Shown: positions 50,640 to 62,800 of the stretch, in pieces
Layout: every line of letters starts with the position of its first letter
How positions within the stretch are numbered: position 1 is the first letter of the stretch
DNA from: Ovoidimarina sp039190895
GTDB taxonomy: Bacteria; Pseudomonadota; Alphaproteobacteria; Rhodobacterales; Rhodobacteraceae
DNA: 64,000 bases
Direction of reading: 5' to 3'
Assembly: GCA_039190895.1 (NCBI GenBank)
Contig: JBCCXY010000005.1
Coordinates: 1-64,000, forward strand
Made by a program: the position numbers and the translations under genes
Notes under the pieces: model-generated
Databases searched by the model: none
What the model saw: only the letters and a program-made list of their open reading frames with translations
What the model was told of the DNA's origin: nothing

Positions 50640-53600
50640 CAGTAATCCCACTGCTTCAGCGTGACGAGGAAGGCGACGCCGCCGTCAATTCCTTCCGCAA
50701 TTTCGATTTTCCCCCCAGCGCGTTGCACGATCTGCGCCGTCATGGCCAATCCCATACCGTCGCCCGTGTATTCCTCTTGTGCGTTGAGGCGCGCAAACGG
50801 TTCGAACACGCGTGCCTTGTGTTCCTCTGCTATTCCAATTCCGTTATCGGCGATCCGTATCACCACCATGCCCTCCGGCGCCTCGACCGATGAGACATCA
50901 ATCCGGCAGCCACGGTCCGTGCGGCGGAATTTCAGGGCGTTGCTCAGGATGTTTTCAAACGCTCGCAACATCATACGCGGCAGGCCCATGACCTGGGGCA
51001 GGTCGCCCACGATCACCTCTGCCCCCGCCTCGTCAACCTGTCGCCGCAGATCGTCCAGCGCATCGCGGATCAGGACGTTCATGTTGATCCGCTCAGGGTC
51101 GCCGCTAACCTCTTGAATCCTGGCGAAATCCAGTATGCTCTCAACCCGATTGCGCATCCGTGACGTCGAGGAATCGAGGAAGCGGATCATCTGCAGCATG
51201 TCGTCGGCCAGATCGTCTGGCAGGCCGTTTTTCAACAGGGTGATGCTGCTGCCAATCGTGTTGAGCGGCTGAACCAGATCATGCGCGGCCAGAAACGCGA
51301 AGCGGCGAACCTCCTCGGCCAGGCGCTTTAATTCCGTGATGTCCTGCAAGGTAACAACAACACCGCTTTGCTCCCCATGCACATCGAAAGAGGGCCGCGT
51401 CCGACAAAAGGTGTAGCCCATCTTTCGCGTGCGCAATTCCCGCGACGTGCTTCTGCCTTCTTTAAGTGAGACGCGAATGCACTCAAACAGACTTTGAATG
51501 GACTCGGGTTGCAGCATGATCGCAAAGTTTTCCAGCGGGCGCCCAATATCGGATCGTTCCAGCGCGATATAGGGCAGCATTCCCGTGCTGAATTGGCGAA
51601 TATAAAGCTCTTTGTTGAGCACCAGAACGCCAAGGTCAGCGGTCTCCAGAAGGTTATTGATATCGGCCGTCGCCGCCTCCAACTCTGCAATCTTTTCCGA
51701 GTTCTCGGCGTTCAGCGCATAGAGTTCTTCATTGATACTTTGGGTTTCCTCGTTATTCGCCTGCAATTCCTCGTTCGAGGCGATCAATTCCTCATTCGTC
51801 GTCTGCAATTGCTCATTCGAGGTGCTCAGATCTTCCGCCGTGGCGCCCAGTATATCCTGCAGCGACTGGATCTCGGCCTCCAACTGCTGGATCCGCGCCG
51901 CGCTGGGGGCATCATCTGCGCTGACCTCGATCCGAGAGCCTGTGACGGGCGCCTCGGCTTTCCGGTGCCGGAACGTCACCACGTAGGACCAGGCCTTGGC
52001 TTGCCACGGGACCTTGCGGCAGGAAATGTCGACCAGATCGCTGTCGGGATCGATCGACAGACGCACGCCTTTCTTCTCGGCGTGACCCTCCATATCCGCC
52101 TTTCGCAGCACAAGGGCGACAGCGCTGCGCAAACGATCATCAACCAGATCAAGGAGCGTTGCGGAAAATCCGGTGTCCGGAATGTCAAAGATCCCGGCGT
52201 GGTTGCCGAACGTCCGCGTAAGCTTGCCAAGCTCGTCCGTGATGCAGATGAACCCGTGCTGCTCTTCCAGTGTCAGCTTGAGGAGCGTTGCGATATCCCC
52301 TTCGGCGTCGCTGCTGCTGCCCTGTCCGGTTGGTCGCCGGACCAGCGCCGTCACCGGAAAATCGAGGGTCCGCACCGCACGCCCCGAAACAGACGTGGCC
52401 TGCCGCGTGTTCCGGTACACCCGGCTTTTGTGCAGGATAGCCTCAAACATGTCCCCATGCGGCCCGGTCGTCTCTGCCGCGCCCAGTTGCAAAACGCCGC
52501 CCCGCCGCAGCGAGAACGAGAAATGCGTCATCACCTTCGCCTGCACATCCGGGCTGAGGTAGATCAGCAAGTTGCGGCACACGATCAGGTCGGTTCTCGT
52601 GAAGGGCGGATGCTCAATGGCGTTGTGGACCGACAAGACCACCTTGTTCCGGATCGTTGGCGCGACCGAGAACGTGCCCGCCTGGAACGTCAGAAAGCCC
52701 TCGTTTAGAAACTCGTCCGGGATCTCTTCACGGATCGTGTCGGGGTAGATGGCCTGTTTCGCCGTCTGGATTGCGCGCTCGTTCACGTCGGTGGCGAAGA
52801 TGCGAAAATCTCGGCTGATGTTGTTGTCGGTCCGGTACTTCTGCAGAATCATGGCGATGGTGTAGGGCTCTTCGCCGGTCGAACAGCCGACCGACCAAAT
52901 CCGCAGCGGCTCTTCTCCGCCCTCGCGGAAAAGCTCGGGGATGACCGTGTCGCGCAGGTGGCGCCAGACGGGAAGGTCGCGGAAGAAGTTGGTGACGCCA
53001 ACCAGAAACTCCCGATACAGGGTGTTCAGCTCGGACGGGTCCTCGTCGAGGTGCGCCAGATAGTCATTAAGGTCGAAGTACCCCTTCAGCGCCATCCGCC
53101 GCGCGATCCGGCGCTTGAGTGTCGGCTCTTTGTAGAGCGTGAAGTCCAGTTCGGCGACTCGGCTGACCCGGCGCAAAAGCTCGGCCAGGGTGTCGTCGAC
53201 CGAGTCAAAGATCGTGTCGACATTCTCGATCCCGCCACTGCGCATTTCGAGGTAGCGGTTGATCTCGCCGACCATCAGGTCGGGCGCCAGCACCATGTCG
53301 ACAATGCCAGACGCGATGGCAGAGCGGGGCATGCCGTCGAACGCGGCCATCTTGGGGTCTTGTACCAGCACAAAGCCCTCACGGTCCTTGATCGCCCGCA
53401 ACCCGCGGCTGCCGTCCGACCCGCTGCCTGACAGGATTACCGCAATCGCCCGGTCCCCCACGGCCTCTGCAAGCGACTGGAAGAACACGTCGATCGGCAG
53501 GTTGAGCCCCGGGCGCGGCTTCGGCTCAACCAATGAAAATCGCAGGCCGGTATGCGCGCCACCGTTGTCCGGCGTGTGGGCGGCGGTGTCGCCCTTGGTG

Positions 53601-53917
53601 CCCTGGATCAGAATATTCGCGCGGGGCGGGATCAGATAGATATTACCGGCCTCAACGGCCATGTTATCCGTAACTTCATGCACCGGGAGCGTTGTCTCCC
53701 GTGCCAGGATTTCAGACATCAGCGATTTGTAATCGGGCGAGATGTGCTGGACGATGACAAGGCTGTGCGGAAAGTCCGGCTCCACGCGGCTGAGCAATTG
53801 CTTAATCGCATCCAGCCCGCCTGCGGACGCACCGACCCCGATCAGGTAGAAACTCTCGTCAACCTGGCCCATTTGCCGAGGGGTTGCCTCGGCGGCGCTG
53901 CTTTGCTTTTGACTCAT
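50639..53917 (-). CDS. CheB-CheR-PAS-histidine kinase fusion
   Basis: A 1092-residue signalling protein. CheB methylesterase-like domain first (IGVGASAGGLDAIK with catalytic Ser, IVQHISPD, SGSGSDGSRGL), then CheR methyltransferase-like domain (VTNFFRD, SVGCSTGEEPYTIAMI), a long coiled coil (about 690-770), PAS, a HisKA box AAHDLVQPLNTIGSS and an ATPase domain (DNGIGIAEE, GDGMGLAMTAQIV). Such fusions are cytoplasmic hybrid sensors not tied to chemoreceptors. ATG 53917 is chosen; the earlier frame adds a polar leader. It is co-translated with the receiver that follows. Confidence 0.85.
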   Translation of the reverse strand: MSQKQSSAAEATPRQMGQVDESFYLIGVGASAGGLDAIKQLLSRVEPDFPHSLVIVQHISPDYKSLMSEILARETTLPVHEVTDNMAVEAGNIYLIPPRANILIQGTKGDTAAHTPDNGGAHTGLRFSLVEPKPRPGLNLPIDVFFQSLAEAVGDRAIAVILSGSGSDGSRGLRAIKDREGFVLVQDPKMAAFDGMPRSAIASGIVDMVLAPDLMVGEINRYLEMRSGGIENVDTIFDSVDDTLAELLRRVSRVAELDFTLYKEPTLKRRIARRMALKGYFDLNDYLAHLDEDPSELNTLYREFLVGVTNFFRDLPVWRHLRDTVIPELFREGGEEPLRIWSVGCSTGEEPYTIAMILQKYRTDNNISRDFRIFATDVNERAIQTAKQAIYPDTIREEIPDEFLNEGFLTFQAGTFSVAPTIRNKVVLSVHNAIEHPPFTRTDLIVCRNLLIYLSPDVQAKVMTHFSFSLRRGGVLQLGAAETTGPHGDMFEAILHKSRVYRNTRQATSVSGRAVRTLDFPVTALVRRPTGQGSSSDAEGDIATLLKLTLEEQHGFICITDELGKLTRTFGNHAGIFDIPDTGFSATLLDLVDDRLRSAVALVLRKADMEGHAEKKGVRLSIDPDSDLVDISCRKVPWQAKAWSYVVTFRHRKAEAPVTGSRIEVSADDAPSAARIQQLEAEIQSLQDILGATAEDLSTSNEQLQTTNEELIASNEELQANNEETQSINEELYALNAENSEKIAELEAATADINNLLETADLGVLVLNKELYIRQFSTGMLPYIALERSDIGRPLENFAIMLQPESIQSLFECIRVSLKEGRSTSRELRTRKMGYTFCRTRPSFDVHGEQSGVVVTLQDITELKRLAEEVRRFAFLAAHDLVQPLNTIGSSITLLKNGLPDDLADDMLQMIRFLDSSTSRMRNRVESILDFARIQEVSGDPERINMNVLIRDALDDLRRQVDEAGAEVIVGDLPQVMGLPRMMLRAFENILSNALKFRRTDRGCRIDVSSVEAPEGMVVIRIADNGIGIAEEHKARVFEPFARLNAQEEYTGDGMGLAMTAQIVQRAGGKIEIAEGIDGGVAFLVTLKQWDY

Positions 53918-54016
53918 ACCGGTTCCGTCTGATCGGCGCCCACCCGCGCCATGGGACAGCTTACGCAATTCACGCGAAAAGGAGAAGTTCTCAAAACCAC
54001 CAAGGGTTGAGTGAGC

Positions 54017-54367
54017 CTAGTCGAACGCCAGGTCTTCGACCTTTAGGTCTCCCTTGGACAGGAACGGCAATTCAAGCATCGCCGCGATCTGCTTGATGCT
54101 GGACGATTCCTGCCCCGACAAAAGCACCGCTCGCGCCTTGGGATTCTCCGAAAAGATTGCGCCCAGATCTACGATCCCAACGCGCCCCTCCAGGTTGTAG
54201 TCCATCAGGACCATCACATCCTCACTGGACCCCAACAAATCAAGGGCAGGGGCCGCGCGATCAAACGCCGAAATGTCCGTCCAACCCGCCTGTTGGGCGA
54301 GTCCGGTCAGCCATTCGCGATCCTCTGGACTGTCGTCGATGATAATAAGTTTTGTCATATCTGCCAT
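54017..54367 (-). CDS. Single-domain response regulator
   Basis: A receiver of about 113-116 residues: LIIIDDSPEDREWL, phospho-Asp in VLMDYNLEGRVG, VLLSGQ and Lys in FLSKGDL. It lies 27 bp after the small histidine kinase on the same strand and is its probable target. Starts at 54367 or 54358 are both possible; neither has a strong ribosome site. Confidence 0.8.
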   Translation of the reverse strand: MADMTKLIIIDDSPEDREWLTGLAQQAGWTDISAFDRAAPALDLLGSSEDVMVLMDYNLEGRVGIVDLGAIFSENPKARAVLLSGQESSSIKQIAAMLELPFLSKGDLKVEDLAFD

Positions 54368-54394
54368 CTGCACACCGCTATGTTAGCGATAAAA

Positions 54395-55091
54395 TCACGC
54401 CAGCGGAAGCTGGAACAGGAACGTCGTGCCATCGCCTTGTGCAGATGTGAACGTCATCTCACCGCCGTGGCTTTCGACGATCTTTCGGGAAAACGCCAAC
54501 CCCGTGCCGCGGCCGGGTCCATAGGTGTCTGAGTTTGGTAAGCGTCTGAAAAAGCGAAAAATATACTCGCGGTCGAGTTCATTAATCCCGATCCCATTGT
54601 CCTTGACGCAGAAGGCGTTGGTCACTTGGCGCCCGTCTACGTCGACCTCGCGGGCAAAGCTGATCTCGACCAATTTCTGCGGTGCGTCATTGTAAAGCAG
54701 GCCGTTCTGAATGACCGCCTTCAAGAGCACGGTCACCGACGTCCGGTCCGCGCGTACATGGGGCAGGGGGCCGACAACCCGGACGTCCCCGTCAAGTTGC
54801 TCACCAATGCTGGCGATAATCGCGACCGAATCGACGCTGTCGTCCGTCGCTTGCACCCGCTCCAGTTGAGACAGTGTGTGAAGATCGTCGATCATCTCCT
54901 CCATCCGCCGGGTGAGCGTCAGCATCCGCTCCACCCGGGCCTGCGCCGCTTCGGACAGGGGTTCCTCTCGCAGGAACTGCGCGTTGATGGCAATGCCGCG
55001 CAGGGGCTCGCGCAGGTCATGGCTTGCGATGTCCGCGAACGTTTCCGTGCGCGCCGAGCGGGCAAGGGCAAGTGCGGCCGCCTGTTTTGAC

Positions 55092-55102
<11 letters not shown>
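54395..55102 (-). CDS. Short cytoplasmic histidine kinase
   Basis: A 235-residue kinase with only HisKA (IASHDLREPLRGIAINAQFL) and HATPase (NGLLYNDAPQKLVEISF, VKDNGIGINELD, GRGTGLAFSRKIVESHGG) domains. There is no sensor or membrane segment, as in phytochrome-style output modules or kinases that need a partner. ATG 55102 lies inside the end of the peptide-transporter ATPase gene (11-bp overlap), so it is read from the opp operon. Residues at the phosphorylation His are intact. Confidence 0.82.
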
Positions 55103-56717
<1,615 letters not shown>

Positions 56718-56718
56718 C

Positions 56719-57846
56719 TCAGCGATCCTTCGGGTCCAGCGCGTCGCGCAACCCGTCGCCCAGGAAGTTCAGCGCAAACAGCAGCGCGGTCATCGTCAGG
56801 GCGGGCCAGAACAGCATGAACGGCGCGTTGCGCATGTTGTCGGCGCCCTCGGCGATCAGGACGCCCAGCGATGTCAGCGGCTCTTGCACGCCGAGGCCGA
56901 GGAAGGACAGGAACGATTCCAGAAGGATCACCTTCGGAATCAGCAGCGTCATGTAGATCACCACCGTTCCGAGGGTGTTCGGGATGATATGCCGCCGGAT
57001 GATGGCCTTGCGCGAAACGCCCATCGCCTCCGCCGCATGAACGAACTCGCGACGGCGCAGCGACAGCGTTTGTCCCCGCGTGATCCGCGCCATATCCAGC
57101 CACTCTACCGCGCCCACGGCGATGAACATCAGGACGACGTTGCGGCCGAAAAACACGACGAGGAGGATGACGAAAAAGATGAACGGCAGCGAATACAGGA
57201 TGTCCACGATCCGCATCATAACGTTGTCCACCCGCCCCCCGATGAACCCCGCCGTCGCGCCGTAGAGGACGCCGATGGTCAACGCCACCGCCGTCGCCAG
57301 AAACCCGATCAGCAGCGAAATTCGCAATGAAATCAGGATGCGGCTGAACAGATCGCGCCCGTTCCCGTCGGTGCCCATCAGGAAGTACAACTGCTGCACG
57401 TCCGCCGTGATCACCCCGCTCAACCCGTCATCGGCCACCGTCGTCTCGGCGTTCGAAAACACGTCAGAGCGGTCGATATACCGGCTCACGCGCGGGTCGA
57501 TCTCGCGGCTGGAGGCGACCTCGATACTCACCTGACCGCCGGAAATGCTGATCTCCCCAATCTCCAACCGCGCCCGTCGGAGCGCCGACTGGGCTGCGGG
57601 TTCAATGGCTTCAGCCTGTGGATACGGAGTGAGGCTGGGCGGGACCTTTACGAACTCCGGATAGACCTCGGCATAGCTGTGCGGCGCGACGAGCGGTCCG
57701 AAGATCCCCGCGAACAGCATCACGATCAGCACCACAAGCGACGCCATCGCCGCCCGGTTCCGACGCAGCCGCAGCATCGCGGTGGCCCAGAGGGAGCGGC
57801 TCTCCTGTGTCAGAACAGGCGCGTCGGGGAGCGTCGTGTCAGTCAT
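56719..57846 (-). CDS. Oligopeptide ABC permease (OppC)
   Basis: A 375-residue permease. A long N-terminal cytoplasmic and periplasmic part (about 1-180, with a helix near residue 30) precedes five more helices and the EAA loop VHAAEAMGVSRKAIIRRHIIP. ATG 57846 gives the normal OppC N-terminus and overlaps the upstream oppB stop by 8 bp. It is one base from the ATPase gene. Confidence 0.85.
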   Translation of the reverse strand: MTDTTLPDAPVLTQESRSLWATAMLRLRRNRAAMASLVVLIVMLFAGIFGPLVAPHSYAEVYPEFVKVPPSLTPYPQAEAIEPAAQSALRRARLEIGEISISGGQVSIEVASSREIDPRVSRYIDRSDVFSNAETTVADDGLSGVITADVQQLYFLMGTDGNGRDLFSRILISLRISLLIGFLATAVALTIGVLYGATAGFIGGRVDNVMMRIVDILYSLPFIFFVILLVVFFGRNVVLMFIAVGAVEWLDMARITRGQTLSLRRREFVHAAEAMGVSRKAIIRRHIIPNTLGTVVIYMTLLIPKVILLESFLSFLGLGVQEPLTSLGVLIAEGADNMRNAPFMLFWPALTMTALLFALNFLGDGLRDALDPKDR

Positions 57847-58756
57847 AGCGTACCCGCGGGTCCAAAGCCGCGTACAGCAGGTCGACGATAAGGTTGAACA
57901 CCACAACGAACACCGCGACGATCACCACCGTCCCCATGACGAGCGTATAGTCGCGGTTCAAAGCCCCCTGCACAAAGAACCGCCCGATTCCCGGCAGATT
58001 GAACACCTGCTCCACCACGATGGAGCCCGTAAGCAGCGCCGCCGCCGCCGGGCCAAGATAGCTGACCACGGGCAGGATCGCTGCCCGAAGCGCATGTTTC
58101 ACAACGACAATCCGGTTCGGGAGCCCATAGGCCCGCGCCGTCCGTACATGATCCGACCGCAGCGCCTCGATCATCGAGCCCCGGATCAGCCGCGCGACCA
58201 CCGCCATCTGCGGCAGCGCCAACGCGATCACGGGTAAGATCATCTGGTTCCAGTCGCCCCACCCCTGCGCAGGCAGCCACGACAGGATCACCGCAAACAC
58301 CAGCGACAGCACCGGCGCGACCACAAAGTTCGGCACCGTAATGCCGAACGTCGCCACCGCGATTACCGCAAAATCGGTCGTCGAGTTCTGCCGCAACGCC
58401 GCAATCGTTCCCAGCAGCGTCCCGAACACCAGCGCCACCACCAGCGCCCACGCGCCCAGCGCCATCGACACCGGCAGACCCTCACCCAGGATCTGATGCA
58501 CCCGCAGATCGCGATAGATAAAGCTCGGCCCCATGTCGCCCTGGAACAGGTTGCCGAGATACATAAAATACTGCTGCCACAATGGCTTATCGAGACCGAA
58601 CGTCGCATTCAGGTTCGCCATCACCGTCGCCTCCAGCGTCCGCTCTTGATCGAACGGGCCACCGGGCGCCACGCGCATCATGAAGAACGCGATGGTCACG
58701 ATGATGAAAAGCGTCGGGATTGCGCCAAGCAGGCGCCGGATCGCGTAAGCTGCCAT
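57839..58756 (-). CDS. Oligopeptide ABC permease (OppB)
   Basis: A 305-residue permease with six helices and the EAA-like loop VRTARAYGLPNRIVVVKHALR. The N-terminal AIRRLLGAIPTLFIIVTIAFF and first periplasmic loop with PGGPFD are typical of OppB. It precedes oppC with an 8-bp overlap. Confidence 0.88.
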   Translation of the reverse strand: MAAYAIRRLLGAIPTLFIIVTIAFFMMRVAPGGPFDQERTLEATVMANLNATFGLDKPLWQQYFMYLGNLFQGDMGPSFIYRDLRVHQILGEGLPVSMALGAWALVVALVFGTLLGTIAALRQNSTTDFAVIAVATFGITVPNFVVAPVLSLVFAVILSWLPAQGWGDWNQMILPVIALALPQMAVVARLIRGSMIEALRSDHVRTARAYGLPNRIVVVKHALRAAILPVVSYLGPAAAALLTGSIVVEQVFNLPGIGRFFVQGALNRDYTLVMGTVVIVAVFVVVFNLIVDLLYAALDPRVRYD

Positions 58757-58793
58757 GCGTCAGGGTGGGGCCGGTTTCCCGGCCCCGACCGTG

Positions 58794-60383
58794 TCAGCCG
58801 TCGAGGCTAAGGAAACGCGTGGGATGCACGTTCTGAATGTTGCTCTCCCAGCCCTTCAACTGCGGCGACACCAGCGAGCGCGAGGAGTAATACAGCAGCG
58901 GAATGAACGGCAGATCGCGCATGAACATGTCCTCCGCCTGCCGCAGCACATCCGACCGCGCCTCAAGGTCGGTAATCGCTGCCGCCTTGTCCATCAACGC
59001 ATCGTATTCCGCGTTGTTGTAGTTGGCATAGTTGAAGCCGTCATTGTCCGATTCCACCATGAACAGAAAGTTCTGCGGGTCGGAATAGTCGCCGATCCAC
59101 CCGGCGCGCGCCACGTCAAAGTCCCCCTTGTCGCGCAGATGCGCATAGTGGGCGGAGGCGTCACGCACGTTGTACTCTACTTTCACGCCGAAGTTCGACC
59201 ACATGTCAGCAATCGCCGTCGCCGCGTTTTTGTGGTTCTCGGATGTGTTGTACATGATCTCAATCGTCACCGGGCTGTCGGGCGTGATGCCCTTGCCGGC
59301 CAGGATCTCTGCCGCCTTATCCTCACGGTCGAGCATCGACATCCCGAAATACTCCACCTCCGGCGAACCGGTGGCATAGTTCCCGATCCCCGGCGGCACG
59401 AACGATGTCGCGGCGACCATGGTGCCCTGGAAGATCTCATCGGCGAGGAATTCCCGGTCGATCACCATCGACAGCGCCTGACGCACCTCCGGGTCCGCAA
59501 GGATCGGATCAGTGTGGTTCAGCGCGTAGTAATACGTGCCCAGATACGGCGCGACCTTCGCGGCATCGCCATGCTCCGCCTTCAGGCGCGCAATGTCTTC
59601 GGCCGGCAGGTCAGAGCACGAATGCACCTCACCCGCTTCCCACCCGCGCACACAGGTCGCGCGGTCTTCGAACGGCAGGTAATGCACCTCGGGGATCATG
59701 ACGGTGTCGGCGCTGTGGAACATCTCATTCTTCGCCAGCACGATCTTGTCGTTTAGCGAGTTCTCGACCAGCGTATACGCCCCGTTCGACACCAGGTTGC
59801 CGGGCTGCACGAAGTCAGCGCCATGCTCTTCGACCGATGGCGGATGGACGGGAAGACCCGTCTGATGCGTCAGCAATTCGATGAAAAACGGCGTCGGCTG
59901 CTCCAGCGTGATCTGCAGCGTCGTGTCGTCCACGGCCTCGACGCCCATCGACACGCCTTCAGCCTCGCCCTTGTTCACGGCCTCGGCATTCTTGATGGGA
60001 TACAGGATGTTAGCGTACTTCGCCCCGGTCTCGGGCGCCATGATCCGACGCCAGGAATAGACGAAATCGCCCGCCGTCACCGGATCGCCGTTCGACCACT
60101 TCGCATCGTCGCGCAGGTTGAACGTGTAGACGAGGCCGTCATCTGACACCGACCAGTCGGTCGCCACGCCCGGGATGACCTCGGCGCTGGAGTTATAGAT
60201 GACAAGACCCTCGTACAGGTCGCGCAGGATGTTGGCCTCGGCGACAGTCGACGTCTTGTGCTGGTCCAGCGTCTCGGGGTTGCCGTCGTTGCCACGGAAA
60301 TACGTCTGAGCAGAGACAGAGCCGGCCAGAAGCGCGCAAAGCGCAGCGCTGAGCACGGCTGTTCGGGAAGACAGTCTAAGCAT
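58794..60383 (-). CDS. Oligopeptide-binding protein (OppA)
   Basis: A 529-residue periplasmic binding protein with a signal peptide (cleavage near VSAQT). Hallmarks of OppA are GNDGNPETLDQHKTS, RDLYEGLVIYN, DDGLVYTFNLRDDAKWSNG and WRRIMAPETG. It is the first gene of the opp operon (oppA, oppB, oppC, oppDF, kinase, receiver, all minus strand). The 225 bp upstream are divergent with the GGDEF-EAL gene and contain no gene. Confidence 0.88.
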   Translation of the reverse strand: MLRLSSRTAVLSAALCALLAGSVSAQTYFRGNDGNPETLDQHKTSTVAEANILRDLYEGLVIYNSSAEVIPGVATDWSVSDDGLVYTFNLRDDAKWSNGDPVTAGDFVYSWRRIMAPETGAKYANILYPIKNAEAVNKGEAEGVSMGVEAVDDTTLQITLEQPTPFFIELLTHQTGLPVHPPSVEEHGADFVQPGNLVSNGAYTLVENSLNDKIVLAKNEMFHSADTVMIPEVHYLPFEDRATCVRGWEAGEVHSCSDLPAEDIARLKAEHGDAAKVAPYLGTYYYALNHTDPILADPEVRQALSMVIDREFLADEIFQGTMVAATSFVPPGIGNYATGSPEVEYFGMSMLDREDKAAEILAGKGITPDSPVTIEIMYNTSENHKNAATAIADMWSNFGVKVEYNVRDASAHYAHLRDKGDFDVARAGWIGDYSDPQNFLFMVESDNDGFNYANYNNAEYDALMDKAAAITDLEARSDVLRQAEDMFMRDLPFIPLLYYSSRSLVSPQLKGWESNIQNVHPTRFLSLDG

Positions 60384-60608
60384 GGGTTCTCCCTTATGAA
60401 TGTTGGCTATCCGTTCAGCGTGGTCCGAATCCGGCGCTCAGGCAAGGCTGACGTTTCGTCCCCCCGGACATCTTGCGCTTTTGCTTAGAATTGCAGCGGC
60501 TTGGCGGCTTCTTGCCGGTCAGTCCGCGCTGCACCTCGGGCCCCGTTTCTGCAAGCTTAACGATTGTGCCGTACCGTCCCACCACTTTTTCCCGGAGGTC
60601 CGCGCAGC

Positions 60609-62483
60609 ATGAGATCAAGCTGGCACATCAGCTTCTTCGTCGCCATTTTGCTGCTTTCAACCGGCATGTCCTTTGTGGGCTACCGCTATCTGCTGCTCGC
60701 CAGCGCGTACCGTCACGCGAACTTTGAACACTTCTCTGAGGTCTACAGCGCGATCGACCTCCTCCGCGAACGCCCCTTTCCGCAGGAGGAAGACGTCCAA
60801 CGCCTCGTCCAGCACGTCGAAAAAGCGAATGAGCAATCGATCTGGTGCGTCAGGAACCTCAGCCGCGTTGACCGCATGGTGCTGGAAGGGCTTGGTGCCT
60901 CTGGCGCGCTCAGTCTCTGTGCCGAGGCAACGGCAGCGGGGCTTTCGACGATCCGACTGTTGCAGGCGTTCTCGGATGAAGATCAGCCCGCCGTCGATAG
61001 ATTTCAAAATCACAACGACACGATGCTGAACCTCGAAACCCTGCGCGACAAAAGCGTCGCCTTTGAGCCCTACGTGGCCCAGATCGAGGGCCATATTCGC
61101 CGCCTCGTCCGCACGGGAACGGGCGGCCTTAGCGTTCTTCTGCTTCTGCTTTTGGCAGTGGTCGCGCGAAGCCTCGACCAGGCCAATCGACAGGTTCAGG
61201 CCCGATCCATCACCGATCACCTGACCTCTCTTCTCGACAGACGTGGCCTTGATGAGGCGCTGGCGCAGCGGTCGGATCCAGTTGTGATTATCCGGATCGA
61301 CCTCGACCGGTTCAAGCAGGTGAACGATGTCCTTGGCCATAAAGCGGGGGACTTTGTGCTGCGCCGCGTGGCCGATTGCATGCGCAGCCGATCCAACCCC
61401 GAGGACACCCTCGCGCGGGTCGGCGGTGACGAGTTTGTCATTCTGTGCGAAGAGGGCGTCCAGATCGAGGCCGCAAAGGCGATGGCCCACGCCATCCTGG
61501 GTGACATCCTTGAACCGGTGATGTTTGAAGGGAAGCAATGCGTGGTCGGCGCAAGCTTCGGCATCGCCTCGACCGAGCCTCTGGGTCTGGGCCACGGCGA
61601 ATTGCTGAATGCAGCCGACAAGGCGCTCTACGCCGTAAAGCACGCGGGCCGTGCCGCAGTGGCCGTTTATGATGGGGACATGCACACCGAGGCCGTGCGC
61701 GAGCGCAGCTTGTCAGACCGCATCCGCTACGCCCTGCGGGATCACGAGGTGGTCCCCTTCTTCCAGACCCAGCATTACGCCGACACAGGCGAGATTTTTG
61801 GCGTAGAAGTCCTAGCCCGCTGGAACCACCCAGAATTTGGCGTTTTGACGCCTGACACGTTCCTCGGCGTCGTGCGCCAGATGGGCCTGGAGGCAGAGCT
61901 TGACAGTGCGGTCTTTGCGCAGGCCGTCCAGATCAGTGACCGTCTGATCGCGCAGGGCTACCCCATTCCGCGCGTCGCATTCAACGTCAGTGCCGCGCGG
62001 ATCAACGACCCGAATTTCGTCCAGGACGTGTGCCAGACAATTCCAAGACAACGGCACCGGTTCGGTTTCGAGATCCTCGAATCCGTCTACTACGAAGAAA
62101 CGAGCAGCTCGTTGAAGATGACCATCGATACGCTGCGCGAGCTTGGCTTTCAGTTCGACGTTGACGACTTCGGGTCGCAGCATGCGTCCATCAACAGCGT
62201 TCTGAACATCTGGCCAGATGCCCTGAAGATCGACCGGAACATCATCAAGCCCATTGTCGAAAGCCAGCAAGCCCTTCGGATGACGATGTCCATTGTCGAC
62301 CTGGCCCGGGCGCTCGACATGAAAGTCATTGCTGAAGGCGTTGATTCTGAGAAGAAAGTCCGGCTCCTGAAAAAGATCGGGTGCGATGTCCTTCAGGGAT
62401 TCCACTTCTCAAAGCCCATGTCTGCGCACGAGTTTGAGCAATTCCTCGACGTCTCCAACGGCAGCCGGACGATTGCCTCGTAA
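60609..62483 (+). CDS. GGDEF-EAL cyclic-di-GMP protein, membrane-anchored
   Basis: A 624-residue protein with two membrane helices (about residues 5-25 and 175-200) flanking a periplasmic helical domain. The GGDEF domain has intact RVGGDEFVIL, so it can make c-di-GMP. The EAL domain opens as EVLARW and has DDFGSQHAS and IAEGVDSEKK, near-canonical, so phosphodiesterase activity is possible. GGAGG lies 11 bases before ATG 60609. The promoter region is shared with oppA. Confidence 0.85.
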   Translation: MRSSWHISFFVAILLLSTGMSFVGYRYLLLASAYRHANFEHFSEVYSAIDLLRERPFPQEEDVQRLVQHVEKANEQSIWCVRNLSRVDRMVLEGLGASGALSLCAEATAAGLSTIRLLQAFSDEDQPAVDRFQNHNDTMLNLETLRDKSVAFEPYVAQIEGHIRRLVRTGTGGLSVLLLLLLAVVARSLDQANRQVQARSITDHLTSLLDRRGLDEALAQRSDPVVIIRIDLDRFKQVNDVLGHKAGDFVLRRVADCMRSRSNPEDTLARVGGDEFVILCEEGVQIEAAKAMAHAILGDILEPVMFEGKQCVVGASFGIASTEPLGLGHGELLNAADKALYAVKHAGRAAVAVYDGDMHTEAVRERSLSDRIRYALRDHEVVPFFQTQHYADTGEIFGVEVLARWNHPEFGVLTPDTFLGVVRQMGLEAELDSAVFAQAVQISDRLIAQGYPIPRVAFNVSAARINDPNFVQDVCQTIPRQRHRFGFEILESVYYEETSSSLKMTIDTLRELGFQFDVDDFGSQHASINSVLNIWPDALKIDRNIIKPIVESQQALRMTMSIVDLARALDMKVIAEGVDSEKKVRLLKKIGCDVLQGFHFSKPMSAHEFEQFLDVSNGSRTIAS

Positions 62484-62497
62484 CCGCCCGGTTCGGA

Positions 62498-62800
62498 TCA
62501 GGCGATCTCAATCTCGGCGACCAGCGCGGCCCAGCCCGCGCCGTGCATGTCCCGATCCGCCGCAGTGCCCTGGACCGACGGACGAGGGACGGAGATCTTG
62601 ACGACGTTCAGGCTCTCGATATCGAAACGCTTCAGAAGCTGCATGGGGGTGCCAAAGCGCTCAGCCACCACCTCTGTCCGCAGGCCGTCGCGCACCCGCT
62701 GGAACGCCTGAGGGGTGCCGCAAAAGATGTCCACCGTCACCCAGAACGGCCCCGCATTCTTCGACCGCACCTTTTCGGCCACCGCGCGGAGTTCAGGCAT
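62498..62800 (-). CDS. DUF4387 protein
   Basis: A 100-residue protein matching DUF4387 (RSKNAGPFWVTVDIFC, NVVKISVPRPSVQG, DRDMHGAGWAALVAEIEI). This small domain is encoded directly after AtuA/DUF1446 genes, and in some proteins fused to them. Here it overlaps the AtuA gene end by 8 bp. It likely forms a complex with it; the reaction is not established. Confidence 0.82.
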   Translation of the reverse strand: MPELRAVAEKVRSKNAGPFWVTVDIFCGTPQAFQRVRDGLRTEVVAERFGTPMQLLKRFDIESLNVVKISVPRPSVQGTAADRDMHGAGWAALVAEIEIA